Part shown: piece after piece, positions 34,020 to 44,503 of the stretch | Layout of the letters: the number at the start of each line of letters is the position of its first letter | Position numbering within the stretch: position 1 is the stretch's first letter | Source: Brachionus rotundiformis | Taxonomy: Eukaryota > Rotifera > Eurotatoria > Ploima > Brachionidae | Direction of reading: 5' to 3' | Assembly (NCBI GenBank): GCA_016802295.1 | Contig: JAESIW010000115.1 | Location: 684,527 to 748,526 of the forward strand | DNA length: 64,000 nucleotides | Notes under the pieces: generated by a model | Seen by the model: only the letters and a program-made list of their open reading frames with translations | Database searches by the model: none | What the model was told of the DNA's origin: nothing | Position numbers and translations under genes: made by a program

Positions 34020-35692
34020 ATATAAAATGGTAGATAAAAAGAATCAATATTTTTAAAATAATTAATCTATTGGTTTATAGATCTGAGACTTGTTACAATT
34101 AAAGTTTACCATAGAAAAAATTATATACCTATTAAATTTGTTTGACTATTATTTAAATAGATGATTATTATTAAAAATGAATCTTTAAATTTAAAAAAAA
34201 TGTTTTTCATATTTTTTATTTATTATTTTACTAACATATTTTAGGAAAACTTTCTAGGTTCGTCAGAAAAGCTATCGCCTTGAATTAAACCGAATTTTAA
34301 TACAATAAAATAAAATTAAAATATTATAAATTAATTAAAATATTATATAATATTATAAAATTTAATAAAAATTGATTAAAAAAGGGATAAAAAGTCATAT
34401 TATTAGTTGATTTCGCGAATAAACGAAATTTTTTTTATAAATATTAAAAATTTTAAATGAATATTTTAACTATTTTATAATTATAAAAATTTTGAGAATT
34501 TTTTTTAACAAAATATACAAGTATATCCTGATCGTAACTCAAATCGGGGATGTTATTTGTTAACAGATTACGAAGAAATTTAGATTCAATTTTTTTCTAG
34601 GATTTAAATTGAACAAATGTAAAAAAAATTTTTCTGATAAATGTTTAAAAGAAAATTGTGCTATTTTAAAATATCATTTTTAATATTTCATAATCGGAGT
34701 TGTTTATATAATAAAACGTAAGAAATGTAATATTTTTTATATCTGTAGAATAAAAGAGCATTCATATTTAATTAAATATCTTAATTTATTTTAAAATAAC
34801 GTTTATTCATGTTTAAGCAAATTCTTTAGTTTAAGTGTAGTAGCAGTACATTTTGGTTTTTATACTCATAATTTTGATGATTTTAATTAACAAAAAATTT
34901 TTTTCAACTTTTTTTTTTCTTTTTTCCATGAAATTTAATCTATATCTATTTATTGATTATAAATTTATATATTTGTAAATTTTTTTACTAAGTGAAATTA
35001 TTATGATTTTCAATCTTTAGGCTCTAAAAAGGCTTCAAAAAGTCAAAACCAGTCAGTTTAAATCTAAAATAAAATTTTTATTAAACAAAAAAATTATTTT
35101 TAATTGTCTATTTTTCATTAAAAAAAAATATAAGTATACCGTAATCTTGACACGAATTAATAAATTTTATATTAAAATCAATAAGAGTAAAATTTACAAA
35201 TAAATAACAAATTCATTATAGAGACAAACATTTTGTGATAAGCAGGCTACTTCGAATTCGGCAATAGATTTTCAAATGGAATCATTTACTTGAACGCTTA
35301 TCATGCTTTTCTTTTTATAATTTTTATAATTATTGCAAAACAAATATTAAAATTACATTTTTCGACAGCATAAATATTTTGTCGCAATCATATTTGTGAG
35401 ACACTAAATATTTTTGAAAAAAATATTTTGCATCAAAATATATCAGCTACCATGGAAACAAGAATGAATAATTACAAATTGTTTTTCATTTCATTTAAAA
35501 AAAAAACATAATTAAAAATAAAATTTTTACATCCAGAATAACAAAATTTGAAAATAATTTGTCTTTTCTTAATGATATATCCTTGACAACTCCTAATTAA
35601 GCTTCTTAAATTTTTTTTACTAAAATTTTTACGTAATGTAATTTGTTGTCCCAGACTAGTTAATTTTTTCATAATGTTTGTATGATTCGAAA

Positions 35693-38256
35693 ATGAGTGA
35701 AAACAAAAAAAGAGTTAATGGTTTTTCATGGCCGCCTGACAAAGCTCAAATAATTGCCTGGCTAATAATGATTTATTTTGCTATTTCCGTTTTCTCTTGC
35801 TTCTGTGTTTCACTCTCTGAGCCATGGTCATATTCGATTGCAATTGTTTTATCGATTGTGTTTCTTGTACATGGTGCACTGAATATTTGGTGCATGGCCT
35901 CCAATCCGGGCGAAGAAGCACTTGTTAAGCGAAAAATTTCTCCCGAACCAGTTTTCGATCGCAGAAAACACAAACACGTAATCGAAAATCATTTTTGTAG
36001 AATATGTCTAATAACAGTGTATGATTAAATGCAAAAATAATTAGAAATTATTAAATCAATTAAATTTAGATCAGCACGAGCAAAACATTGTAGAAAGTGC
36101 AATAAATGTATCACAGATTTTGACCATCATTGTATCTATCTCAACAATTGCATTGGTGGCCGTAATTACAAGTTGATTTAAAAATTAAAATAAATTACAA
36201 AAAATTAATTTATTTTTTAACAGAATTTTTATTTTCACTATTGTTAGTGCATTTATAGCTTCAATGTGTATTTTTTTGCTCGGCTCCATTGAATTTATAC
36301 TTTCTTTTATTGATGGTCAAAATTTTTTAACAAAAAAATATTGTAATTATTACTTTAACACTAAAAATTTTTAATAAAATAATTTAAAAACAGATCACGT
36401 TAACGACACAAGTAATGCTCAAATAATAAATGATGAGAAAAAGTTTTTGCCAATTTTTGCTCCTGTACCGATTGCAGGTTGGCGAGCTTATGTGGCAATC
36501 ACTACAATTTTAGCAATGGTTGCTTCCTTTTTAATTGGATATTTAATTGGATACCATATTTTTTTAGGTAATTAATGATTTTGTTAATATAGTTTTGCTG
36601 AAATTTAGTACAATAGAATAAAAAAATGTTAAAATTCTAATAAATTTTTTTCAAAAGCTAACTCTGTAAGTGCAAAATGGTGTAACATTCATGGTTGCAC
36701 TACTAAGAACATTTTGATAAATAATTTAAATTTTGACAAGTTTGGTTTTAGTGCGTTTTGTAGAGATTTTGCACATGGTTAGCAGAACTTAACTTTTGAT
36801 GCAACTTTGTATATTGCGCTGTTTTACAAGACTAGTTTTTTGCATGAATTTTAGGAATTATAAAATTTCATACAAAACTTCCAATTTAAAAACAAAAAAT
36901 TTTATATCTCTGGTTCTAAGTGTTTTAAAATTTGTTCTGTAAATGAAACTATCTGCTGAAGCTGGAGTCTGAAAAATCTGTGCAAAATAATTGTGCACAC
37001 TTTTGTAGTTTGGAATTGGAAATTTTGTAAGAAATTTCACAATCCCTGAAATTTATTATTTGTTGATAAATTTCAAACAATTTAATTATCTTAATTAGCA
37101 ATTTTTCGTAATTAAAACAGTATTTGGAGAATATTTTGTGTTGAAGTGAACTCAAGTATTATAATAATATTTTTAAAGTCTGTTATATCGGACATATTTT
37201 AGAAAATTTGTTCAAAATTTGAAATTATCAGAAGAAAATTTAATTAAAATAAATTAAAAATCAAGCTTGTTCAGAAAATCAAATCAAAAAATTTCATATT
37301 TTCGAATAGATTTTTTAAAACTTAACTCAAAAGAAAAAAATTAAGCTCAATCAGTTTTTACTAATCATTAAACAGTCCATAATAACTGGTGGAAGCTGTC
37401 TTTCCTTTATGATCGGAAATTGGTATTTTCAAAGTACTCATAATGTAAATTAAGTCAAAATTGAAAATGATTTATTTTGAAAAATTTGCCGAATAAAAAA
37501 AATTTAGATAGGAAATTTTATTTTTATTGCTTGATTATTTTTTAATGATTTTTCAAATTTAATTTTTTAAAACAAAAATTTTACTCAAATTAATGGATTT
37601 GAAGTTTTCAAGATAAAATATTTGAAAATTTTAATTCTTTATTTTATTTATTCAAGTAAATAATTTTATTATTAATATATATTTTAGCGGTCAAAAAAAT
37701 GAGCACTTATGACCACACAGTTAAACTGAAAGAAAAAAGTGATAAAAAAGAAGAAATGAAAAAGAAAAACAAAAGAACTGAAGTAGAAGAGATTGCTCAA
37801 CAAAATAAATATGAATTATACAATAAAACAAATCAACCTGAAGAAATAAGATTAGAAGAAAAATTAAATAATTTTAAAACTTCTTATTTTCATCAAAATT
37901 TACCCGATTCAAACTATGATTTAAATATTGATAGAAAATATTATAGGCAGCGAAGACGTTCAGATTCTGCTGAAGATCTTAAAGAAACAAATCGAAGCGA
38001 TAAATTGTTTAATTATCGAAATCAAAGTTCTGCCTTGCCATGTTCTAACAGTGAAAAATTAAAAAATAATTATTTTTTGGTCCAGGACGAAAACGAAACT
38101 TCACGTGAATCTTTTTCAATAACGCATTTATCACGTAATTACGACAGTTACACAATAGATAAAGAAAACGATCGAAAAAAAACATCTAACATTGTTCGTC
38201 TGCCTCCAATTTTACCTATTTCTAACTCTCGAGCCCGGACAAATATAGAAAATTAA
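35693..38256 (+). CDS. ZDHHC1: ZDHHC1/11-type palmitoyl acyltransferase
   Basis: Five exons (35693-36018, 36070-36171, 36224-36315, 36394-36567, 37688-38256) give 420 residues. S-acyltransferases of this family attach palmitate to cysteines of membrane proteins. NGFSWPPDKAQIIAWL at the start, two membrane spans, FDRRKHKHVIENHFCRIC, then the Cys-rich SARAKHCRKCNKCITDF and the catalytic DHHC at 127-130 (Cys130), IYLNNCIGGRNY, two further spans, and VKKMSTYDH, the counterpart of the post-membrane TTxE-like segment (MWHKLTTYEY in ZDHHC1). NGxSWPP with HVIE is characteristic of the ZDHHC1/ZDHHC11 branch. The last 180 residues are charged and disordered. The first three introns are 51-78 bp; the fourth is 1120 bp and holds a foldback element. 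Last-exon linkage rests on frame and the STYDH match. Confidence 0.87.
36846..37054. mobile_element. Foldback element inside ZDHHC intron 4
   Basis: Arms 36846-36899 and 37001-37054 are reverse complements at about 80% without gaps (shared core AAATTTC-TACAAAA-TTCCAATT), round a 101-nt spacer. More decayed than the foldback at 5791. It explains part of the abnormal intron length. A smaller hairpin (AGTGCAA/TTGCACT) lies at about 36670-36702. Confidence 0.6.
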
Positions 38257-38556
38257 TATATTTTTTTTAATCTTTACAATAATTTATAATATATTTATCA
38301 AAAGTTATGACTAAAAAATGATCCAGTTTTGATTTTTTAGATATATTAATTAAGATTTTATAAAGTTATTTAATTTAAAGCTTTAATTTTCAAAATTTAT
38401 AATATTATTTATTTAAATATATTTAAATAAAATAAAAAATTAATAAAATTTTCCTTTTAAGATTTATAATAATTAGCTTGAATAACTAAAATTGAGAATT
38501 CTTCTTAAAAAAGCTTGAATCGATAAAATAAAGCGCAATAGTTATAGCTTGGATGA

Positions 38557-38800
38557 CTATAATGGAAGTTTATCTTTAATAGTTTTGTTTGAATCTTTAT
38601 TCAGACAGAAAAATTGAAAATAATCGGGATTTTTATCAATTTTATAATCAGCTGGAATAAATTGTTGTATCTTTATCAATTTTTTTATATTTAATCTATC
38701 TATTTCCAAAATTCATGCTATTATGACTCGTGAATCGTCTAATCTTTTCTTGAAGATGTTTTTGTTTCTGGATGTTAAAGTCAATGTTATTTCTTGCCAT
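38557..38800 (-). CDS. Doubtful small gene, two overlapping frames
   Basis: From ATG 38800 one frame reads MARNNIDFNIQKQKHLQE and KIRRFT before a stop at 38696. A second frame takes over with IKKLIKIQQFIPADYKIDK and NPDYFQFFCLNKDS until TAG at 38557. Both look protein-like rather than random. A 28-bp GT-AG intron (starting GTCATAATAG) would join them in frame, as could a frameshift in a decaying gene. The joined product would be about 70 residues, basic, with no signal or membrane segment. I do not recognise it. Confidence 0.3.
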
Positions 38801-38959
38801 TTTTATCCTGATTTTTACTAAAAACTTTTTAAAAATGTAAAAATTTAAAAAATTAGATTCAAAAATAAAAAATGACAAAAATTTTTTGATTAATTTAAAA
38901 TATTTGAAGCGCTGATTTTTGATATTCTTGATTAATTAATAAAGAAACTTGACTTAGAT

Positions 38960-39440
38960 TTTAGAAAATTATCCGAGAACTAATTCCAGTGTGGAACTAT
39001 TCTGTTTGAAAAAAAGGCGTCATTAACGCTCAGCACAGCTGCAAAATCATTTCTAGATTGAATAGGGAAGCTCTGAAATAAGGTCCTGAACCATTGTTTT
39101 AAAGAACTTATTTCAAAGTGCAATTACTCTGTCAATTTTTAGAATTTTCTTGCTTTTTAAAAGCCAAAGTTCTAAAGAATTTAGTGCTTAATAAGCGACT
39201 AAAATTTTGTCTTGATATCTTAAGGATTGAGTTATTTCTCAATCCCACTCTTGCCAATCTCATTCATGCTTTTAACCGACACAGAGACCTTTGTTGTCCT
39301 TTTTTGCGTGTTCTCTAGTGCATTCACATTTCTTTTTAACACATCTATCCATTGACATACTGAATCTTGATCTTTTTCAATATTTGGAAATAGTTCATTA
39401 GTTTTTAGTAGACATGATGCCATTTGGTATGATACTAAAA
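38960..39440 (-). pseudogene. Degenerate LINE reverse-transcriptase tail
   Basis: The minus strand reads ALENTQKRTTKVSVSV (compare IEKVQRRATK), and further on RNDFAAVLSVNDAFFSNRIVPHWN followed by a stop, in pieces and different frames; the FFSNRIVxxWN block is the standard end of CR1/Jockey-type reverse transcriptases. Several stops and frameshifts show it is dead. Confidence 0.75.
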
Positions 39441-41401
39441 ACGGTCTATTCTAATAATCCATTTTCACTCTTCTTAATCTCCCTTTTAGTCTCTATATCC
39501 TTTTGCGTTCTCATTTTTACAAATCTCAGGTAGATGTTTCTCACATTGACAAAAATACTCATTTAAACAAATTTAACATTCATTTATATTCGCCTCACTT
39601 AGTTCTTTAGCCTATTTCATTTATAAATAATTTTAACAAATTTGTTAACGAATATTAATTTATCAATTAAAAAATAAAGAGTAGCATAGATCCCTTATAT
39701 ATGAATACTTGATAACCTTCTTTCATTAACTATGCCAACAATTAAACTTGATATTACAATTATACTCATAAACCAAAAAAAAGCACTCAAATAATATTTA
39801 ACATTAAAAAAAAGATTTAAAATAAAGTTAATTTTAAATAATAAGAATAAATAAGTATGTTTAGATTAAATTTTTTTTAAAGATAATAAAACATAAGCTC
39901 AATTCTAACTGAGAGTATTTTTTTTATCTAAAGAGTTTTTTTAGACCAAAGAGAAAAGGGTCAAATGGCTTTTGGAAGTTTTTTAATATTCCGAGTGGTT
40001 ACAATTTTAGATTATCTTTAAAATTAGATTACCAGATGAGGTTCATTATGCAATTGATTATTCCAAATCGAAACAGATTTGGTGATTTTTTAGAAAAGGA
40101 TATTTGTTTCATATAATAAGCTAAGGATAAAATTGCATACCGAAGTTTGGTAAGAAAATAAATTATGAACAAAATGATTTAAGAAATAGAAAATTTTGTA
40201 GATGATATCAGAGAAATCGATTTTAAAATTTTTACCTTGATTAAATTTTATTTTATTCTTTCTAAGTTATTTAAATGAATATTATGTTTTTACATGATTT
40301 TCTTTTCATGATTTTTTTTTAATTTACCTAGAAGAAATTGAAAATCTAATGTATCTTTACTTAGAACATTTTGTCAGTGTCTCAAGTTTTTTCAATTAGG
40401 ATGGCTAAAATTTCTAGCAGATTAAATAAATAAATAACAGAACGACGGCAGCTTTAAAAAAAAAACAGAATGCAGACGATACTAAATTTACTTTTAATTA
40501 TTTACATTTGACTTTTCAGCACAAAATTTATATGGTTTGGGAAAATGAAACTTACAGTACATTTTTAGTATACATAATGACAATATTCCAGATTTAATTT
40601 CATTAAACAAGAAACAAAAAAAAATTATTTATTAAATAATTAATATTCAAGCTATTCAATTTATTTAATAAACAAATTTTTTAAATTTAAAAAATTTTCC
40701 AATTATTGATAATGAAATAAATAAAATTTATTCTATTTGGTCTATTTTTAATGCTTCCATCTTGCTTTATTCTCAGAAATTAACAATTGATCATTAAAAA
40801 ATAACTAACTCATGAAAGATTTGTTCATTTAATTTCGAAAATCAATTTTATATTAATAATTTAATTTTGACTTAATTGTAAAATATTTGTTTATTATTTT
40901 ATGCTTCTAAAAGTAACAAATTGATCTTTAATATCAAAAATTTTTTTTAAATGAAAACCTGGTATACACCTTGACTTTTAAATGCAAATAAAAAATCAAA
41001 TTAAATTTGTAGATCTCAGTGTGTGAGAGGTTATTAAATATCAAAATTATGGATAAATTGTTTATTATTTGTTTATTATCTGACAAAGTTAATAAATTTC
41101 TAATCAGAACTATTTTATCTGCTGATTCTTCGATCTAATTAAATTATTCCATTTTGAAATTTTTTTCATGGTAATATTTTCTTTCGTAATTTCTATTAAT
41201 TTTTAAAAGATTTTAAAATTACTCATTAACTGGAATTAAGTGGCAAATACCAATTAAACTTTTAAATAATTTTTGCGTTTTTTTTTTCAATTTGAGCGGT
41301 TTTTTAAGCATTTGGCGCTAAAATTAATTCAATTAAACCTTTAAAGTATTTAATTAAGATAATCAAACATTCTTCAAAATTCTAGTACAGTAAACTTTAA
41401 G

Positions 41402-42577
41402 ATGATTGATGGTACTAACTGGTAAGAAACATGCAGACTTTATTAACAACAATTAGCATTTTTATTTTTATTCTTGTAGTGAAGAGTATTTGGACATTTT
41501 GGATGCTACATATAACTTTATTTGTGGTTTTCACAACTATCTCAAGAGCTTAATCAGTAAAATTGCTAAATTACGTGACCTAGGCGATGACATGGTAACA
41601 TCATTGAATGAATTTCTGTCCAAAAATGATCTAAGAACAGAAACAAATTTGGAATTTTGCAGAAAATATCGTCAGCTGTCTCAATGTCTGTCTATTGTCG
41701 AAGACAATAGGGACGCCAAAGTAGGATAAAATCAGTCCAAAAATGTTTCTAATCTTTCCTCTTTAGATAGAGAGATTGGAAAATAGGCTTAGTAAAAGCT
41801 TTGGTTCATTAATAGAATTTTTGAAGCTAACTAGAGTATAATTTTAATAAAAACAATATGATTTAAATTTAAATTTAAATTTTTAGTCAAAATATAAGCG
41901 TTTGTATTCTATTTATAAAAAAGAAATAAATCAGCAGTATAAAAACAATGAAAGAATTAACAGCTCTGACCAAGAAGAAGTCATGGATATAAAAGCTAAA
42001 CTAATAAATTTGATAGAGAATTTTGAGAAAGAAAAAAATCAAACATTTGATGTAAACTAATTAATATATTTATTGACAATTAGATATTTTTTTTTAGAAA
42101 ATCTTCAAAGATTTTATACTGATTAATTTGTCATTTTGTACCGAGGCAGCACATGTCTACACAAATGGTTACAGGAGTCTTTGTTCAAGTGAAAATAAAT
42201 TTTTTGACCAAAGTTTGAACCAAATGACAAAAAGCTTGTATCAGCACAATTTTGAATCAACTGTGATGGAAATGACGAATAGATTTGGTAAACTAAATGT
42301 CCCTGAGAAAGCACCCAAAGGCATTTCGCACTTGTCAAGTGATTCATTTTTGAATTATTCAACCTATTCCGAAAATATTAACAAAAATAAAGATATTAAA
42401 GCAACTGCTAGTTCACATAGTATATTTGGAATGATCAAATTAAGTGAAAATAGTGAAGATGGTATGCTTGATCAGAGCTCAACTGATAATAGTAGTGAAG
42501 AAGAAGATAGCTATGAGACAAAAAAGCGAAAAGCGAGACTTGAATTTTTGCAGAGTTTAACTGAAACCGAAGTTTAA
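41402..42577 (+). CDS. CIBAR1: CIBAR (FAM92) BAR-domain ciliary protein
   Basis: Five exons (41402-41421, 41480-41720, 41767-41835, 41887-42051, 42098-42577) with introns of 46-58 bp give 324 residues. The first exon is 20 nt. KIAKLRDLGDDMVTSLNEF aligns with KTARLRDKADLLVNEINAY of human CIBAR1, followed by the IERLENRLSKSFGSL and ENFEKEKNQTFD blocks and KIFKDFILINLSFCTEAAHVYT, which aligns with DIKTIFSEFITIEMLFHGKALEVYT. That is the whole BAR domain (about 10-215). CIBAR proteins bind curved membrane and Chibby at the ciliary base and help ciliogenesis. The tail (220-324) is acidic and Ser-rich with a basic end, longer than in mammals. Confidence 0.88.
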
Positions 42578-43727
42578 ATTATTAAAGATGTATTGAATAT
42601 ATTTCTATATTAGTTAAAATTGATTTTGGCTAAAATTACTTTTAATTTTTTTCTTGTAATATGGTTAATATAAATAAATTATAAAATACGGTTTTGATGT
42701 TAAAAATAAATACTGGAACTTTCATAAGTATTCATTTATGGGGAATATCAATTAATTTTCAAAATTTCTGGGTAAGGGTAGAAATTTAAAAATTTGATCT
42801 CAAATAAATAATCGGTGATTTCAAAATTAAATTTTTTATGATATACTAATTTAAAACTAAACAAGCATTATTTGCACTTCAATTTATGCATATTGGAAAT
42901 TATACAATAGTTTTTATTTAAATATTGTTTGTAAATGGTAGTTTAGCTCTAATTGTTTTACTTTTTGTGACGAATTTAAACTAGATGAGTCAACTTACGA
43001 ACAATTTATTCAAAGGACAACTAATCTATTAAGCCTTGGACTAGCTAAAAGAATTTTTCTAAAATTTCTAATTATTTAGTGACAGAATATAATTTAAATT
43101 AATTAGTGAAAATTTTGTTTGACTGTTTCTTATTTATGAATGTCGTTTATTTTTATTTAAAACTGTTAAAAATTATGTTTCTATTTTTATTTAAGTAGCC
43201 ATATACACAAAAAGAGATCCTGGTATAGGACAATTAATTGAAAATTTGGTTAGTAAATATTTATATTATTTTCTTTGATTATAACTATAATTTTCATCTT
43301 ACTAAGCAGAGATTTTTTATAAAGCTATTGTTTGAAAAATGATACACTAAAAAAATCTCAATCAAGTTTTTCAAAAAATTCAAGCGTTTCTTAAGTGAAC
43401 TGTTTAGACAATGAAATAAACGTTGGTTATAAATATGATATAATATTTTTTAAATTCCTTCAGGAAAAAAATTAAATTTTAGCCAAATCAAAACAAAAAA
43501 AAATTAAATATAATGCCTATAGCAGCTAATTGCAACAAAAATTATTTATTTTGAGGTTTTTTTTTTCAATTCCCATACAATCAACACTTTTTTAAACATT
43601 TTTATTCTTAACTTTCTTTGACCTTAACATTATAACAAAAAAGAAGTAAATTTTTGAAAACATTAATTTCAAAATTTATCGAGTATTAAAGCAAAAAAAA
43701 TAAATAAAATTTAATTTAAAAAAAAAA
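42578..43727. other. Intergenic with possible unassigned exons
   Basis: Two stretches look coding on the plus strand: 42962-43079 (contains CDEFKLDESTYEQFIQRT and LLSLGLAKR) and 43198-43255 (AIYTKRDPGIGQLIENL), the second bounded by a good acceptor (TTTTTATTTAAG) and a GTTAGT donor. I could not join them in frame, so no gene is called. The remainder is A+T-rich. Confidence 0.35.
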
Positions 43728-44102
43728 ATGAAAATTACATCAACTTGGTTAATAGTCTTAGTATTATTTGCTTATCCATTTATGCATAGAGCAAATTCTA
43801 CCGATAGTGACCAAACTATTACAGATTCTACTGTTTCTTCAAATAATGATCCCATTACCAATAGTGACCAAACTATTACAGATTCTACTGTTTCTTCAAA
43901 TAATGATCCCATTACCAATAGTGACCAAACTATTACAGATTCTACTGTTTCTTCAAATAATGATCCCATTACCAATAGTGACCAAACTATTACAGATACA
44001 GCTGTGTCCTCAACTTCTAAAAGTAATGCTGAATTGGTAAAACATAGTATAATGGTAATAGCCTTGATAAATATGATGGTAGTTTTTCTTCAATATTTTT
44101 GA
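43728..44102 (+). CDS. Short secreted or GPI-anchored tandem-repeat protein
   Basis: Single exon, 124 residues. Residues 1-24 are a clear signal peptide (KITSTWLIVLVLFAYPF). The mature part is three identical copies of SDQTITDSTVSSNNDPITN plus a partial fourth (SDQTITDTAVSS), about 40% Ser and Thr, no Cys. The C-terminal 17 residues (IMVIALINMMVVFLQYF) are hydrophobic with no cytoplasmic tail, after a small-residue stretch (SSTSKSNAEL), the layout of a GPI-attachment signal; a tail-less membrane anchor is the alternative. It resembles small mucin-like coat proteins, but I know no named family. The ATG follows a run of A and no intron is needed. Confidence 0.75.
   Translation: MKITSTWLIVLVLFAYPFMHRANSTDSDQTITDSTVSSNNDPITNSDQTITDSTVSSNNDPITNSDQTITDSTVSSNNDPITNSDQTITDTAVSSTSKSNAELVKHSIMVIALINMMVVFLQYF
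43806..44012 (+). repeat. 57-bp coding tandem repeat, 3.6 copies
   Basis: Copies at 43806-43862, 43863-43919 and 43920-43976 are identical base for base; a fourth from 43977 keeps the first 21 bp and then diverges while preserving the reading frame. Lack of even synonymous change implies very recent expansion or homogenisation. Confidence 0.97.
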
Positions 44103-44266
44103 TTGCATTCTGATGATTGAATTAAAAAAATTAACAAAATTACTAATTAGAGATTATTATTAATTTTATAACTTTGAATAAATTATTTTATTCTATTTGT
44201 TTTTTTATAATATGTCCCTTATTGCTAACATTTCAAATTTTTTAAATTTTTTAAAGAAAATTATTT

Positions 44267-44503
44267 CTATTTCTTTCTCTTTGAAAGAGATGCCCATTTG
44301 CTTACAAGATTTAAGCATAATGATTGATCATCATCATTCTTCCAAGAATAATAACATATATATATACTGAACCTTCTACATGAACATCTGCTTCCATTTA
44401 TTACTCTATATTTCATTTCGGAAAGAGAATTATTTAAAATCAGACTTATAGCTCGAGATGCTGATGGAGCTTCAGTTGCTGAAGCTTTTTCTATTGCTGA
44501 CAT
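44267..44503 (-). CDS. Small hypothetical protein
   Basis: A 78-codon frame starting at a true ATG: MSAIEKASATEAPSASRAIS is Ala/Ser-rich and looks like a real N-terminus, followed by LILNNSLSEMKYRVINGS and a Cys/Tyr-rich part (CSCRRFSIYICYYSW). The second half may be intron read-through, since GTAGAAGG and GTAAGC are candidate donors inside it. Not recognised. It is convergent with the repeat-protein gene, 164 bp apart. Confidence 0.35.
   Translation of the reverse strand: MSAIEKASATEAPSASRAISLILNNSLSEMKYRVINGSRCSCRRFSIYICYYSWKNDDDQSLCLNLVSKWASLSKRKK

Larger units (their letters stand above)
30416..35692. other. 5.3-kb non-coding region downstream of Iroquois
   Basis: Starts with the Iroquois 3' UTR, with possible AATAAA sites near 30425 and 30646. 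No further gene recognised; the frames at 33079-33279 (plus) and 35472-35672 (minus) are short and A+T-biased. Contents: a (TA)n tract, the CACGTAT/ATACGTG hairpin at 31816-31833, and a near-perfect palindrome at 33983-34019. Confidence 0.5.
38257..41401. other. Intergenic, with a doubtful small gene and a LINE tail
   Basis: 3.1 kb between the ZDHHC and CIBAR genes. The interesting parts are the doubtful minus-strand gene at 38557-38800 and the reverse-transcriptase relic at 38960-39440. From 39500 to 41400 I see only A+T-rich sequence with short homopolymers. Confidence 0.5.

Noticed and set aside
36858..37155. Two overlapping minus-strand frames
   Set aside because: Both fall on the foldback element inside ZDHHC intron 4 and reflect its inverted arms.
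43768..44040. 90-residue frame shifted against the repeat-protein gene, and its antisense partner
   Set aside because: Any frame stays open through a 57-bp repeat if one unit lacks stops; only the frame with signal peptide and C-terminal anchor makes sense.
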